Source: Verrucomicrobiota bacterium (GTDB taxonomy: Bacteria; Verrucomicrobiota; Verrucomicrobiia; Limisphaerales; UBA1096). From it: a DNA stretch of 7,554 bases. A program made the translations under genes and the position numbers. Below the pieces are notes generated by a model. That model was not told where the DNA came from. It was given only the letters and a program-made list of their open reading frames with translations, and searched no databases. Every line of letters starts with the position of its first letter. Positions within the stretch are counted from its first letter, which is position 1. Positions 7,094 to 7,554 of this stretch are shown here, one piece after another. The stretch covers positions 1 to 7,554 of the forward strand of contig QOAX01000169.1 in the NCBI GenBank assembly GCA_003972865.1, written 5' to 3'.

Positions 7094-7501
7094 TCAATCG
7101 CCGCCGAAGGGGTTGCCTGAATTCTCTGAAGTTTCGTCGAAGGGATTGTCTCTCGGATCGCGCCTGACCTTGGGTTTCTTTGACTTGACCTTTTGTGGCT
7201 TGGGCGGTTTTGGAGCGAGGATCGGGGAAAACATCAAATACATCCACGGCAACAACAAGTGCACACCCCACACGATCAGCAGAGCCACCAAGTCGAGTTG
7301 CTTCAGGCCGTAAAGCACGATGCCAACGCTCATCACCAAGGCCCCTGGCATTTGTGCGGCAATGGCTATTTTCTTGGCTCCAGCCCAGTCCACCCGCTTG
7401 AAGGAGAAAACCTTGACCGGAAACATGTAAAGCAAACCCAACGCGGACCAGGCGCTAAGCAAAGCCAAAATGGTCAGCAAACCAAGCCCTGCCAGCACCA
7501 T
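7094..7501 (-). CDS. Small three-helix membrane protein with basic C-terminal tail, unknown function
   Basis: I do not recognise a family. From ATG at 7499-7501 the product has 135 residues. It has three hydrophobic segments at about residues 2-26, 45-66 and 70-95, then a soluble tail. The tail is first Lys/Pro-rich (PKPPKPQKVKSKKPKVRR, 97-114), then acidic and polar with two Asn-Pro-Phe motifs (119-121 and 130-132). The basic tail and the basic loop after helix 1 (Lys30, Lys35, Arg36, Lys43, Lys44) both suggest a cytoplasmic side, placing the N-terminus outside. The start is uncertain: the frame stays open for 17 more codons to the window edge, and those residues (including Glu-Pro-Trp-Trp) look protein-like, so the real start may lie beyond 7554. 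No clear Shine-Dalgarno sequence precedes the ATG. It lies 218 bases ahead of dnaK on the same strand. Competing plus-strand frames lack comparable hydrophobic periodicity. Confidence 0.68.
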   Translation of the reverse strand: MVLAGLGLLTILALLSAWSALGLLYMFPVKVFSFKRVDWAGAKKIAIAAQMPGALVMSVGIVLYGLKQLDLVALLIVWGVHLLLPWMYLMFSPILAPKPPKPQKVKSKKPKVRRDPRDNPFDETSENSGNPFGGD

Positions 7502-7554
7502 ATGGGAACGAGCCCCCCACCAAGGCTCAAGTTCGGTTTTATTGAACGACAGGA

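Noticed and set aside
6951..7271. Alternative minus frame of 106 codons and plus frames (6963-7313, 7195-7401) around the membrane-protein gene
   Set aside because: These read as mixed, Gln/Arg/Ser-rich shadow peptides. Only the 7094-7501 frame has clean transmembrane periodicity and a structured tail.

Overview
The window looks like bacterial chromosome from a diderm (two-membrane) organism. Every gene I accept is on the minus strand. In transcription order they are: a small membrane protein at the right edge, dnaK, groES, groEL, an LptD-type outer-membrane protein, and the first third or so of a secreted beta-propeller-like protein that runs off the left edge. The lptD homologue shows that the cell builds an LPS-type outer membrane. 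The GC-rich coding sequence, weak Shine-Dalgarno sites, the GroEL N-terminus and the divergent LptD together suggest the Verrucomicrobia/PVC group. That placement is an inference from sequence style and was not tested with a tree.

Region by region: 7094-7501 (frame open to the window edge at 7554) encodes a three-helix membrane protein of unknown function with a basic tail. The 218-base gap 6876-7093 is the only sizeable control region. It holds an AT-rich promoter-like stretch, a GTGTCA-N4-TGACAC inverted repeat and a near-copy of a recurring palindrome. dnaK (4938-6875) is followed, after 104 bases with a stem-loop, by groES (4537-4833) and, 24 bases on, groEL (2887-4512). A clear intrinsic terminator at 2824-2859 closes the chaperone block. 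lptD (447-2735) and the beta-propeller gene (start at 398) follow as a second transcription unit, 48 bases apart.

Functionally, DnaK and GroEL/GroES are the two major cytosolic folding machines. Here they are adjacent, but grpE, dnaJ and a CIRCE/HrcA operator are not in the window. LptD would act at the far end of the LPS transport path.

The most notable non-genic signal is a perfect 14-base palindrome, CGCTTGGCCAAGCG. It occurs three times exactly (414, 2681, 2795), twice in slightly degraded form (3398, 7071) and once as a half site (4918). Most copies lie just downstream of gene ends, and one is embedded in the lptD signal-peptide codons. This looks like a genome-wide iterated palindrome. 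Otherwise the window is conserved housekeeping DNA, and I see no defence island, mobile element, CRISPR array or RNA gene.
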